This document shows positions 1 to 7,698 of a stretch of 64,000 nt of DNA, piece after piece. Both the position numbers and the translations under genes were made by a program. The notes under the pieces were generated by a model, which searched no databases, was not told the origin of the DNA, and was given only the letters and a program-made list of their open reading frames with translations. Position 1 is the first letter of the stretch. Every line of letters begins with the position of its first letter. Source of the stretch: Virgibacillus_O xinjiangensis (GTDB lineage: Bacteria; Bacillota; Bacilli; Bacillales; Amphibacillaceae). The stretch is from positions 28,419-92,418 of the forward strand of contig NZ_JBHRSA010000042.1 of assembly GCF_042643145.1 (NCBI RefSeq), in the 5' to 3' direction.

Positions 1-2
1 AC

Positions 3-440
3 CATCTCCGTGCAGATGAAGTCCATCTCGAGGATGTAGTAATGGAAGGGAAGGTAGAACTGCCTGGAGTCCGAGGGAATGTGTTGGAACTGGAACTGCA
101 AATCGCTGACTGGCAGGCCGATGCTTTCACCATTGGAATCGGGAAGACGACTCGGATCCACTATACCAGTGATTCCAATGTCTTCACGTTTGAACGAAAT
201 GGAGCAGATGGAAATGGGCCGATGGAAAGCAGGCAGTGCATCGTGGAAGAATTACGGGATATCCGTATCTTCAAGGACACTTCCTCGATGGAAATCTTTG
301 TGAATGGCGGGGAAGAGGTGTTCACTTCCAGGGTTTTTGATGACCCGGAAGATGGATCGATTGCATTCTCCACCGAAAGCGGCCGAGTGCTGGTGAATGC
401 GAGGAAATGGAAGCTGGAAAAATCGGCGGAACAGCAATAA
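3..440 (+). CDS. scrB: Sucrose-6-phosphate hydrolase (GH32), C-terminal part only
   Basis: The reading frame is open from the left edge, so the catalytic five-bladed propeller lies outside the window. The visible 145 residues match the C-terminal beta-sandwich of GH32 invertases. Supporting segments are IRIFKDTSSMEIFVNGGEEV, the family's D-x-S-x-E-x-F-x-N-x-G strand, and the closing GSIAFSTESGRV. The enzyme hydrolyses sucrose 6-phosphate, delivered by a PTS, to glucose 6-phosphate and fructose in the cytosol. A PTS EIIA gene starts 21 bases downstream and a fructokinase follows, so this is the tail of a sucrose operon. The EIIBC permease is probably upstream of the window. The family is clear; a levanase or fructan hydrolase of the same family is less likely in this context. 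Confidence 0.8.
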   Translation, partial: HLRADEVHLEDVVMEGKVELPGVRGNVLELELQIADWQADAFTIGIGKTTRIHYTSDSNVFTFERNGADGNGPMESRQCIVEELRDIRIFKDTSSMEIFVNGGEEVFTSRVFDDPEDGSIAFSTESGRVLVNARKWKLEKSAEQQ

Positions 441-461
441 TTTTAGATAGGAGATGAAGCA

Positions 462-956
462 ATGTTTGGCAAGCTATTCAAAAAGAAGGAAGAAGTAACA
501 GTCATTGCGCTGACTGCCCCTGTAAACGGAAAGACGGTCGCCTTGGAAGATGTTCCTGACCCGGTATTCGCGCAAAAGATGATGGGCGACGGCATCGCAG
601 TGGAACCGGCGGACGGAGAAGTCGTTGCACCGGTTGATGGAAAAATCGTCCAAGTGTTTCCGACGAAGCATGCAGTTGGCATATTGGCTGAGAATGGGTC
701 GGAGATTCTTATCCATATTGGTCTGGAGACTGTCAGCCTGGATGGAGAGGGATTCATCTCCCATGTAGAAGAAGGAGACCGCGTGAAACAAGGAGACAGC
801 CTGATCAGCTTTGACCTTGAAGTAGTGGGAGAGAAAGCGAAAAGCACGGTTACTCCTATGATCGTAACCAATACGGACGATATGAGTGAGATCACCATCG
901 AGGGAAAAGATGCTGTTACAGCGGGAAAAGATGAATTGGTGGTCGTGAAGAAATAG
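462..956 (+). CDS. PTS glucose-family EIIA component
   Basis: This 164-residue protein is the usual length of a free-standing glucose-type EIIA (Crr-like). The domain fills the protein: VNGKTVALEDVPDPVFAQKMMGDG near residues 21-44, then the two active-site histidines in TKHAVGI (about H70) and LIHIGLETV (about H85, the phosphorylated one). It accepts phosphate from HPr and passes it to an EIIB domain in the membrane. Lying between the GH32 gene and fructokinase, it probably serves a sucrose EIIBC that lacks its own IIA domain. An AGGAGATGA ribosome site precedes the ATG. Family assignment is firm; sugar specificity is inferred from neighbours. Confidence 0.9.
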   Translation: MFGKLFKKKEEVTVIALTAPVNGKTVALEDVPDPVFAQKMMGDGIAVEPADGEVVAPVDGKIVQVFPTKHAVGILAENGSEILIHIGLETVSLDGEGFISHVEEGDRVKQGDSLISFDLEVVGEKAKSTVTPMIVTNTDDMSEITIEGKDAVTAGKDELVVVKK

Positions 957-1021
957 AAATAGAATAGGGACAGGGAGCCCACTAGTGTGACAAGTTTTTA
1001 TAAGTGTGACGGAGGGATGAC

Positions 1022-1990
1022 ATGGTGAATGAAGCAAATGTATGCTGCATCGGTGAACTGCTCATCGATATGTTCTGTACCGATGTAGGTGTAGAACTGA
1101 AGGACGGAAGCAATTTCAAAAAGCTGGCTGGAGGTGCGCCCGCCAATGTAGCGGCAGCGATCGCCAGATTAGGCGGCAGTTCATCCATGGTGGGTAAGGT
1201 AGGAGATGACTCGTTCGGCACGTTCCTGATTGAGACTCTGGAACAGTATGATGTGGATACATCCATGGTCTGGAAGGATGAAAGCATGCCGACCACGATG
1301 GCATTCGTATCCTTGGAAGCGGATGGGGAACGGGACTTTCAATTCAACCGGGGAGCCGACCAAAACCTTCGACTGGAAGAATTGCCGGTTGATACGTTAC
1401 TGGAATCTTCTGTCCTCCATTTCGGTTCGGCCACCGCCCTGTTGGATGGCCAGTTGAAGGATACGTATTTTGAGCTGATGCACCGTGCCCACGATCAACA
1501 GCAATTTGTTTCCTTTGACCCGAACTACCGCGCGGATTTGTGGAAAGGGAATAAGCAATGGTTTATCGACCGGTCTAAAAAAGCCATCTCCTATGCAGAC
1601 TTTGTAAAGGTGAGTGAAGAGGAATTGGCCATCATCACGGGCGAACAAGATACAGATAAAGGAATCAGCGCACTCCACCGCCTTGGAGCCGGGATTGTTA
1701 CCGTGACTATGGGGAAAGAGGGAGCTTTCCTATCGAATGGACGTGAACAGAAGCTCGTTCCCAGCAAACCAGTGAAGTCCATAGACTCGACCGGAGCTGG
1801 GGATGCGTTCATCGGCGCCATCCTCTACCAGTTGGCCAACGGGTTGGAAGGAAAAACGGACAACAACTTAGCTGATGCGTTCGATTTTCTTCAAGAGACA
1901 GTATACTTCGCCAACCTGGTAGGAGCAGAAGTCTGCACCAAAGTCGGTTCACTGACAGCTCTGCCGACATTGGAAGAAGTAACTTTATAG
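1022..1990 (+). CDS. scrK: Fructokinase, PfkB family
   Basis: A ribokinase/PfkB-fold sugar kinase of 322 residues that phosphorylates fructose, here the product of the GH32 hydrolase, to fructose 6-phosphate. N-terminal GELLIDMF and the substrate-site segment GGAPANVAAAIARLGG (about residues 37-52) are typical of bacterial fructokinases. The C-terminal signature DSTGAGDAFIGAIL (about 256-269) carries the catalytic Asp and anion hole. It is the last gene of the sucrose operon and is followed 7 bases later by a strong terminator. A well placed GGAGGG precedes the ATG. Another PfkB kinase specificity is possible, but the context strongly favours fructose. Confidence 0.88.
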   Translation: MVNEANVCCIGELLIDMFCTDVGVELKDGSNFKKLAGGAPANVAAAIARLGGSSSMVGKVGDDSFGTFLIETLEQYDVDTSMVWKDESMPTTMAFVSLEADGERDFQFNRGADQNLRLEELPVDTLLESSVLHFGSATALLDGQLKDTYFELMHRAHDQQQFVSFDPNYRADLWKGNKQWFIDRSKKAISYADFVKVSEEELAIITGEQDTDKGISALHRLGAGIVTVTMGKEGAFLSNGREQKLVPSKPVKSIDSTGAGDAFIGAILYQLANGLEGKTDNNLADAFDFLQETVYFANLVGAEVCTKVGSLTALPTLEEVTL

Positions 1991-1996
1991 AAAGGA

Positions 1997-2035
1997 AAGG
2001 GTATGGGGGCTATGGAGAATCCATACCCTTTTTTT
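1997..2035 (+). terminator. Rho-independent terminator of the sucrose operon
   Basis: The inverted repeat AAGGGTATGG / CCATACCCTT encloses a 14-base loop and is followed by a run of T, immediately after the fructokinase stop codon. Confidence 0.9.
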
Positions 2036-2054
2036 GATTATCTCCCCCGATGGA

Positions 2055-2380
2055 CGCGGTCGTAAGCCCCTGCCGCTCGGGCCGTGCAGTCGCTCACTCA
2101 GGCGTCAGCCTCCGCCGCTCGGGCGAGAGCGCCTGCCGCTCGGGCCGCGCAGTCGCTCACTCAGGCGAGAGCCCCTGCCACTCGGGCCGCGCAGTCGCTC
2201 ACCCAGGCGCCAGCACCTGCTACTCGGGCCGCGCAGTCGCTCACCCAGGCGCCAGCACCTGCTACTCGGACCGTGCAGTCACTCACCCAGGCTCCAGCCC
2301 CCGCCACTCGGGCCGTGCAGTCGCTCACTCAGTCGCCAGCACCTGCGGCTCGGGCCGTGCCCACATCCAACATCCTCTAT
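2055..2380 (+). repeat. Array R1 of the 21-bp ACTCGGGC repeat family (about 15 units)
   Basis: This GC-rich tandem array has a strict 21-base period. Each unit begins with ACTCGGGC, ACTCAGGC or a close variant, followed by about 13 variable bases. Higher order is visible: two unit types alternate (GGGCC-type then AGGCG-type), giving a near-perfect 42-base repeat around 2200-2285. Because 21 is a multiple of 3, several frames stay open and produce spurious 110-124 residue proteins rich in Ala, Arg and Ser. No ribosome site or homology supports them. The array fills the gap between the sucrose-operon terminator and the FGGY kinase gene. Confidence 0.9.
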
Positions 2381-2448
2381 CCCCACACCAGCTTCCTATA
2401 TTTGGTAGACTCATAGTATGAACTCAATAAGCGAAGGGTGGATTAAGT

Positions 2449-3933
2449 GTGGGATATGTGGCGGTATTCGATATTGGGACGACATCGATGAAGGGCGTGC
2501 TGTTGGATGAGCAGGCGGCTTTTACTGGCGCGTCTTCTGTTGAATTGGAAACCCATTATGGAGCGGATGGGACGGTAGAGCAGGAGCCGGAGGATTGGTG
2601 GGAAGGTTTGCTTAGGATTACGTCAAGATGGTGGAATGAGTGGAAGATAGATCCTGGCCAGGTAGAGATGATCACGTTCTCCGGCCAGATGGAAGATGTG
2701 ATTCCGATTTCCGACGCTTCCCACCGGGCTATTTTATATTCAGATACAAGGGCCGGTGAGGAGGCTGAGGAAATAAACGAAAAGTTCCCGGATATTCAGC
2801 AGGTGCTGGGGAATACAGTTCGGGCGTCCAGTCCGGTGGCCAAGCTGTTATGGATGAAAAGGCATCATCCGGAATTAGATCAAACGTTTGATCAATATGT
2901 TTTCAGTGCAAAAGACTATATCATTTATAAGCTAGCAAACACTGCTGTGACGGATCGGACGACCGGTTCGACGACGGGCATGATGAACCTGGAGACTGGC
3001 CAGTGGGAGACGGATTACATAGTATCATTGGGAATAGAAGCTCGGAAGCTGCCGGAACTTCTCTCAGCCGAAGAGGTGGCCGGTCAAGTTTCTAGAGAGG
3101 CTTCCCTTGTCAGCGGTTTTCGTGAAAATACCCCCGTGCTGTGCGGGAGCGGGGATGCAGGTGCATCGACCATGGGGGCAGGTGCCGTCAGTCGAGGGGA
3201 CGCATATGTATATATGGGAACGACCGGCTGGGCGGCGATGATACGGGGCAACGAAGATCAGGAAGCAAAGGTGGAGGGTGCCTTTCAACTGGCCCATATC
3301 CCGGAGGATGCGGTCATCTCCATCGCCCCACTGTTGAATGTCGGCAATGTCCACCAGTGGGGCATGCAGACATTTGCCGGAAAAGAGGCGGACAGCTATG
3401 CAGGATTTGAGGAGATGGTGGAAAGCTCTCCGGCCGGAGCCAATGGGTTGCTTTTCCTGCCCTATCTCCAAGGAGAAAGATGCCCGGTGAACGATCCGGA
3501 TGCGAAAGGGGCTTTCTGGGGCGTCCATCCGAAAACAGGGCCGGCTGATTTTGCCCGGGCGGTCATGGAAGGCATTTGTTTTTCCTTCAAGCAAGTAGTC
3601 GATTCACTAAACGAATCCACCACGGGCAGTATAACGGTGATTGGAGGGGGCACCAAGAGCAGGACGTGGTGTCAGATCCTCGCTGATTGTCTGGGAAGGC
3701 CTTTGAGCGTCAGGGAAGAAAGTGAATATATGGCAGCATTGGGAGCAGCCTCTTCAGCGTTCATCAAGCTTGGCTGGGCAGATGGTTATCATGATTTTTG
3801 TGATAAATTCATGAGCAATGAGGATAGCATGGTTTATGAGCCAGAGGAAGAGCATGTACGGCTGTATGAGGAGAAATATGAACGGTATTTGCAGCTGTAT
3901 CCTGGCCTGCGCGGGGTGTATGTTTCCTCGTAA
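2449..3933 (+). CDS. FGGY-family carbohydrate kinase (xylulokinase/gluconokinase-like)
   Basis: A 494-residue FGGY kinase. The N-terminal ATPase-fold domain opens with FDIGTTSMKGVLL (about residues 7-19), followed by the substrate-side segment TFSGQMEDVIPIS (about 75-87). The second domain carries GSGDAGASTMGAGAV and VIGGGTKSRTWCQILAD (about 397-413), the FGGY second signature. It should phosphorylate a sugar or polyol with ATP in the cytosol. No transporter or isomerase lies beside it, so the substrate cannot be assigned. Start: GTG at 2449, the only start consistent with the FDIGTTS N-terminus, preceded by AAGGGTGG. It is a single-gene unit between repeat array R1 and its own terminator. 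Confidence 0.85.
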   Translation: MGYVAVFDIGTTSMKGVLLDEQAAFTGASSVELETHYGADGTVEQEPEDWWEGLLRITSRWWNEWKIDPGQVEMITFSGQMEDVIPISDASHRAILYSDTRAGEEAEEINEKFPDIQQVLGNTVRASSPVAKLLWMKRHHPELDQTFDQYVFSAKDYIIYKLANTAVTDRTTGSTTGMMNLETGQWETDYIVSLGIEARKLPELLSAEEVAGQVSREASLVSGFRENTPVLCGSGDAGASTMGAGAVSRGDAYVYMGTTGWAAMIRGNEDQEAKVEGAFQLAHIPEDAVISIAPLLNVGNVHQWGMQTFAGKEADSYAGFEEMVESSPAGANGLLFLPYLQGERCPVNDPDAKGAFWGVHPKTGPADFARAVMEGICFSFKQVVDSLNESTTGSITVIGGGTKSRTWCQILADCLGRPLSVREESEYMAALGAASSAFIKLGWADGYHDFCDKFMSNEDSMVYEPEEEHVRLYEEKYERYLQLYPGLRGVYVSS

Positions 3934-3961
3934 GAGAAGAGATCGTTACATTTATAAGTAG

Positions 3962-3996
3962 ACCATCCATTTTGTCTCAAAATGGATGGTTTTTTT
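3962..3996 (+). terminator. Terminator after the FGGY kinase
   Basis: Perfect stem CCATCCATTTT / AAAATGGATGG with a 5-base loop and T7. Confidence 0.92.
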
Positions 3997-4079
3997 ATCG
4001 TTAGATATAGACAGTCAAACTTTCTATAAGGGGTTATATGAAGGTTCACTATACGTTCAAAACGTTTATAAATTTATTA

Positions 4080-4108
4080 TTGTTTTTGCCCAGGAGTTCG
4101 ACTACAAT
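4080..4108 (+). promoter_or_regulatory. Sigma-A-type promoter of the recombinase gene
   Basis: TTGTTT, 17-base spacer, TACAAT, about 40 bases upstream of the GTG start. A GC-poor stretch with AAAACGTTT lies just upstream. Confidence 0.6.
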
Positions 4109-4148
4109 GTACAAAAGATATTAGACTTTTAGATACAGGAGGCAAGAT

Positions 4149-4922
4149 GTGGAGACCATCGGCTATGCAAGGATCAGTCCAACCGAACAAGACCTGGAGC
4201 TCCAAATGGAGAAGTTAAAAGAATATGGGTGCGATATGATATTCAAGGATAAAACAACCATCAAAAAGTCGCGCCGGCCAGAATTAGAACGTGCGCTGGA
4301 GTATGTACGGCCTGGGGATAAATTAGTGGTATATAAATTCGACTGTCTGGCCAGGAGTACATTTGAGCTGCATGAAATAGCACAAAGTCTGCAAGAACGT
4401 GATATCGGTTTGGCATTCATTAAAGAACAAATAGATTTTTCCTCCCCTTCCGGAAAAAAGATGTTCCCTATGCTTGGCGATATTGTGGAATTTGAACGGG
4501 ATTTACTCATGGAACGCACGAAGGAAGGCCGGGAACGTGCGAAGCGACAAGGGAAACACATGGGACGCAAAGGAAAAAGCGAAAAAGATGTTAAATGGGC
4601 ACTGAAGCTGCATTTCAACCGTGATGATAATGGATTGACTGTCAACGATATAACGAAAATGACCGGTGTTCCACGCTCCACTATTTATGCGAAAGCCAAG
4701 GAAATGAGGATGAAAGGCTATGACAGATTGACCGATCTGCAGAAAAGAGTGTTTGATCAGACGTATCCCAAACATTTGGAAAGCATAGAAAAGGAAAGAA
4801 GGAAGTTATACGAAATCAACCAAATCAAGAAAATTAAATGGGATAACCGGGAAAAATGCATCAAAGTCTATTTTAAAAATGGAGATTGGTACCATTATTT
4901 CAGAGATTATACATGGGACTGA
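4149..4922 (+). CDS. Serine recombinase (resolvase/invertase family) with an altered active-site Arg
   Basis: The N-terminal catalytic domain (about 1-140) has YARISPTEQ with R8 and nucleophile S10, RRPELERAL (Arg near 42-43) and the long E-helix IVEFERDLLMERTKEGRERAKRQG. A helix-turn-helix follows near 155-185 (DITKMTGVPRSTIYAK). About 75 extra charged residues follow, unlike compact resolvases of about 185. The DRLGRS motif of the family reads DCLARS here, so the first arginine (Arg68 in gamma-delta resolvase) is Cys66, encoded by TGT at 4344; CGT would restore Arg. Loss of that residue should impair catalysis. GTG start after AGGAGG. The gene stands alone with its own promoter and terminator, and no transposon ends were seen. 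Confidence 0.85.
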   Translation: METIGYARISPTEQDLELQMEKLKEYGCDMIFKDKTTIKKSRRPELERALEYVRPGDKLVVYKFDCLARSTFELHEIAQSLQERDIGLAFIKEQIDFSSPSGKKMFPMLGDIVEFERDLLMERTKEGRERAKRQGKHMGRKGKSEKDVKWALKLHFNRDDNGLTVNDITKMTGVPRSTIYAKAKEMRMKGYDRLTDLQKRVFDQTYPKHLESIEKERRKLYEINQIKKIKWDNREKCIKVYFKNGDWYHYFRDYTWD

Positions 4923-4935
4923 AAAGTAGATCAGT

Positions 4936-4973
4936 AAAAGACATTCTCATGCGGCAAGGGAATGTCTTTTTTT
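4936..4973 (+). terminator. Terminator after the recombinase gene
   Basis: Stem AAAAGACATTC / GAATGTCTTTT followed by T7. Confidence 0.9.
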
Positions 4974-5038
4974 CGTTCTGAAACCTGTCCTCCATCATAT
5001 AGATGAAAGTGGAGTAAATAGGATGGAGGGTGGAAGGG

Positions 5039-5464
5039 ATGCAATTTTATTATGGCAGTCAGATGCCGCTGCGTGTGCTGGATGAGGCAGAATTTTGGAA
5101 GCATCAGGAAGAGGAGCATACCGTTGTCATCCGGGAACTTGTCGGGAATCTCGAGCAGCGCTATGTGAATGCGCTGAAGGAGTGGGAAAGGGAATTCCAG
5201 AAGACTCATCAGCGGGTCGTCCGGTACATCGAAACAGTGAACCGTACCGGTGGACAAGTCTCCCCGGCGCTCCACCAGGATATCATGCAGCTGGTGACGT
5301 TCTGTTTGCAGCAGAGTGATACATTTATCGAATTGTGCCGTTCGCTCATGACCGATAGCGAACCGATCCGCAATAACCAGACAGCCCAAGTGGTGCTGAA
5401 CCATATCATTGTGGAATCGGAGTACTTTATCGGGGTCGCGCAGACGATTTTGTATCAGCGGTGA
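5039..5464 (+). CDS. DUF2935-like helical protein
   Basis: A 141-residue, probably all-helical soluble protein with no signal peptide or membrane segment. Residues 17-35 (EAEFWKHQEEEHTVVIREL) and the later ESEYFIGV segment resemble the His/Glu-bearing helices of DUF2935 proteins, which are usually about twice as long. This would be a one-repeat form. Function is unknown; the His/Glu pattern could bind metal, but that is inference. Start: ATG at 5039 is preferred because GGAGGG lies 8 bases upstream; a GTG at 5030 is also in frame. It converges on perR, and their 3' ends share a hairpin. Confidence 0.6.
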   Translation: MQFYYGSQMPLRVLDEAEFWKHQEEEHTVVIRELVGNLEQRYVNALKEWEREFQKTHQRVVRYIETVNRTGGQVSPALHQDIMQLVTFCLQQSDTFIELCRSLMTDSEPIRNNQTAQVVLNHIIVESEYFIGVAQTILYQR

Positions 5465-5475
5465 AAATGATGAGA

Positions 5476-5508
5476 AAAAGCCTGAAACCTTCATGGTCTC
5501 AGGCTTTC
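5476..5508 (-). terminator. Terminator overlapping the perR stop codon
   Basis: Inverted repeat AAGCCTGA..ACC / GGT..TCAGGCTT, with a T-rich tail on the minus strand. It spans the last codons of perR and probably also ends the convergent DUF2935-like gene. Confidence 0.65.
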
Positions 5509-5939
5509 CCCCGTTCCGCCTCACACTCAGCGCATACCCCGTATATCTCCAGGCAATGGTGGCTGATATGAAAGCCGGTCGTCTGCTCAGCCAAAGCCTC
5601 CATCTCTTTTAACAAGGGGTAATGCAGGTCGACGATGCTGCCGCAGTCCGTGCAAATCACATGATAGTGCTCGGAAGGATCGCCATCATACCTGCTGGAG
5701 TGATTGCCGAATGTCAACTCCTGAGCCAGCCCGCTTTCGCAAAGGGTATGCAGGTTGTTGTAGACGGTTGCCGGACTGATCGTCGGGAATCGCTTTCCGA
5801 CCTGTTGATAGATTTGGTCGGCTGTCGGATGACTCTTCGAATTCAGCAATGCTTCGAGAACGGCGACACGCTGGGGTGTCATTCGGACATTCGAGTTCTT
5901 GATTTTTGTGAGGGCCTCTTGCCCACGCTGTTTACCCAT
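5499..5939 (-). CDS. perR: Peroxide-responsive repressor PerR (Fur family)
   Basis: A 146-residue Fur-family regulator. The winged helix contains VRMTPQRVAVLEAL, SHPTADQIYQQV and the recognition segment FPTISPATVYNNLHTL. EHYHVICTDCGSIVD and GVCAECEAE supply the CXXC pairs of the structural zinc site, and the His-rich middle fits the regulatory Fe/Mn site. The pattern (TVYNNL, SSRYDGD, LEIYGVC) favours PerR over Fur or Zur. It represses peroxide-defence genes until metal-catalysed oxidation. An exact PerR box lies in this window upstream of ahpC (52236-52250). Start: ATG at 5939 with GGGTGAG upstream; an in-frame GTG at 5948 overlaps that site. Confidence 0.88.
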   Translation of the reverse strand: MGKQRGQEALTKIKNSNVRMTPQRVAVLEALLNSKSHPTADQIYQQVGKRFPTISPATVYNNLHTLCESGLAQELTFGNHSSRYDGDPSEHYHVICTDCGSIVDLHYPLLKEMEALAEQTTGFHISHHCLEIYGVCAECEAERGKA

Positions 5940-6121
5940 TGTTCTCACCCGCTTGTTGAATTATTGGTCACATAATAAATAATGTCAGCCGGACGTGGAA
6001 TATGCCACCTTTTTGTCTTTGCGCAGGTCATCAGGGATTGTCCACTCCATCACGCATATATTCACTATTTCACAATGCTTTCACATTTGTGATAAAATTC
6101 TTATTTCCCATACCGACAAAA

Positions 6122-6151
6122 TTGACTAGTAAATTAGCACTAATTTAAAAT
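6122..6151 (+). promoter_or_regulatory. Promoter of the alcohol dehydrogenase gene
   Basis: TTGACT, 18-base spacer, TAAAAT, about 50 bases upstream of the ATG. The surrounding ACTAGT/ACTAAT/ACTAAC repeats could be operator half-sites. Confidence 0.5.
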
Positions 6152-6201
6152 AGAAGTGTAAGCATCTTTGACTAACAAATACTAGAAGTGAGGGATCGGA
6201 C

Positions 6202-7152
6202 ATGAGAGGTTGGGAATTCACAACAACAAATGAACCTTTGAAACTGGTTGAAAAACCGGATCCACAGGCAACGGAGGGTCGGGTTTTGATAGAAGTGAAG
6301 GCTGCTGGGTTGTGCCACTCGGACGTTGGGGCATTACGAGATGAGAAATGGCTGAATATCATCGAGCATACGCCGATTATTATGGGACATGAAGTGGCTG
6401 GTGTCATTAAAGAAGTTGGCCCAGGTGTCACTGATTACAAAGTAGGCGACCGTGTGGGAGTCTGCCCGGTAAGTAAGGTTGGCATGGGCCCTGGCTACGG
6501 TTATGATGGCGGTTATGCAGACCTGGTTTCAGCACCTGCAGTCGATTTGGTTCCAATGCCGGAGGGAATCACTTTTGCCCAGGCAGCTGCCGGTACAGAT
6601 GCCGGAATGACTTCTTACCATGCCATGTTCCAAACTGGTGGTGCTAAGCCAGGTATGAAGGTCGGTGTGATCGGTATCGGTGGTCTTGGTCAAATCGCAG
6701 CACGTGCAGCGGTGGTGCAAGGCATCGATGTCTATGCGGTAGACGTCAGTCCGAAAGCCCGTGAACTGGCCAAGGAGCTTGGGGTCAAGGAAGTGTTTGA
6801 AGATGTGAAGGAACTGGCGGATATTGCGCCTGATTTGATTGTCGACTATGCCGGGTTCGGCACGACTACTTCAGGAGCTATTGACGTCATTGCTCCAGGC
6901 GGGACGGTCGTTCTGGTCGGTATGGGTAAACTGGAATCAACCATCAATACCGATCCGCTCATCCTGAAAGCTGCGACACTGAAAGGCAGTGTCGGCGGAG
7001 ATGGCCATGACATTGCAGAAGTGTATAAGCTGATGGCTTCTGGTGATATAGATCCTACGATTACTGAAATCACATTTGATGAGATTTGGGAAGGCATTCT
7101 CAAATTGGAACGCCACGAAGTCACAGGAAGACTCGTCGCCATTATGGATTAA
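6202..7152 (+). CDS. Medium-chain alcohol dehydrogenase lacking the structural-zinc loop
   Basis: A cytosolic zinc-type MDR oxidoreductase of 316 residues, shorter than the usual 340-350. The catalytic domain has the zinc ligands of GLCHSDV (about C37) and GHEVAG (about H62-E63). Asp in GTDAGMTSYHA sits where the third ligand is Cys in horse ADH, a replacement known in bacterial ADHs. The four-Cys structural zinc loop is missing: after GDRVGVC the chain goes straight to the YDGGYADLV strand. The Rossmann motif GIGGLGQIAARAA (about 157-169) and VYAVDVS indicate an NAD(P) cofactor. Single-gene unit with promoter and terminator; substrate unknown. Confidence 0.85.
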   Translation: MRGWEFTTTNEPLKLVEKPDPQATEGRVLIEVKAAGLCHSDVGALRDEKWLNIIEHTPIIMGHEVAGVIKEVGPGVTDYKVGDRVGVCPVSKVGMGPGYGYDGGYADLVSAPAVDLVPMPEGITFAQAAAGTDAGMTSYHAMFQTGGAKPGMKVGVIGIGGLGQIAARAAVVQGIDVYAVDVSPKARELAKELGVKEVFEDVKELADIAPDLIVDYAGFGTTTSGAIDVIAPGGTVVLVGMGKLESTINTDPLILKAATLKGSVGGDGHDIAEVYKLMASGDIDPTITEITFDEIWEGILKLERHEVTGRLVAIMD

Positions 7153-7166
7153 TAGATTTATTGAGC

Positions 7167-7202
7167 ACAGCTCTCCCGGCTCGAATCGGGAGAGCTGTTT
7201 TT
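7167..7202 (+). terminator. Terminator after the alcohol dehydrogenase
   Basis: Stem ACAGCTCTCCCG / CGGGAGAGCTGT with an 8-base loop and T5. Confidence 0.93.
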
Positions 7203-7214
7203 AGTTTGCGGAGC

Positions 7215-7617
7215 AGCACTCACTAGAGCCACGTGCCCACTTGCTCGGGCCATCAGCCGCTGTCGCTCGGGCCACGGCACGCTCTACTTGGGCGTCAGCT
7301 CCTGCCACTCGGGCCGCGGCATGTTCCACTTGGGCCCCAGCCGCTGCTACTCGGGCCGTAGCATGCTCCACTTGAGCCCCAGCCCGCTCGTGCCGCGGCA
7401 TGCTCCACTTGGGCGTCAGCCGCTGTCGCTCGGGCCACGGCACGCTCTACTTGGGCGTCAGCACCTGCCACTCGGGCCGTGTCATGCTCCACTCGGGCGC
7501 CGCTCCCCGCCACTCGGGCCGTGTCATGCTCAACTCGGGCGTCAGCGCCTGCCACTCGGGCCCCGGAACGCTCTACTCGGTCGCCAGCCCCATCACTCGG
7601 GCCACAGGTCAGCGCCC
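7215..7617 (+). repeat. Array R2 of the 21-bp repeat family (about 18 units)
   Basis: The longest array. Units read ACTCGGGCC, ACTTGGGCG or ACTCGGGCG plus variable bases such as GCGGCATGCTCC. It starts right after the ADH terminator and ends about 80 bases before the SDR start. Pieces recur at multiples of 21, for example the CATGCTCCACTTGGGC and CTGCCACTCGGGCC segments. It keeps an open frame fused in phase to the SDR gene, which would wrongly extend that protein by 137 residues. Confidence 0.9.
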
Positions 7618-7698
7618 CATACAATTTCACCCGTCCAAAAGGTATATGCGCATCCTCTGTTGAACCTATATATAAGCATACATAGGGAGGTTTTCCAT

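Noticed and set aside
2034..2421. Three overlapping 110-124 residue proteins in different frames
   Set aside because: They are translations of the 21-bp repeat array; no ribosome site, biased composition and no recognisable domain.
4051..4070. cre site upstream of the recombinase gene
   Set aside because: The sequence around AAAACGTTTATA matches only about 12 of 14 positions and no carbon-metabolism gene follows.
4149..4922. Active transposon or integron carrying the serine recombinase
   Set aside because: No terminal inverted repeats, target duplications or partner transposition genes around it.
5949..5985. PerR box in front of perR
   Set aside because: TTATTTATTATGTGA on the minus strand departs from the consensus at several positions, unlike the exact box at ahpC.
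7288..7698. N-terminal extension of the SDR protein by 137 residues
   Set aside because: The sequence is repeat array R2. The conserved SDR start lies at 7699 with its own ribosome site.
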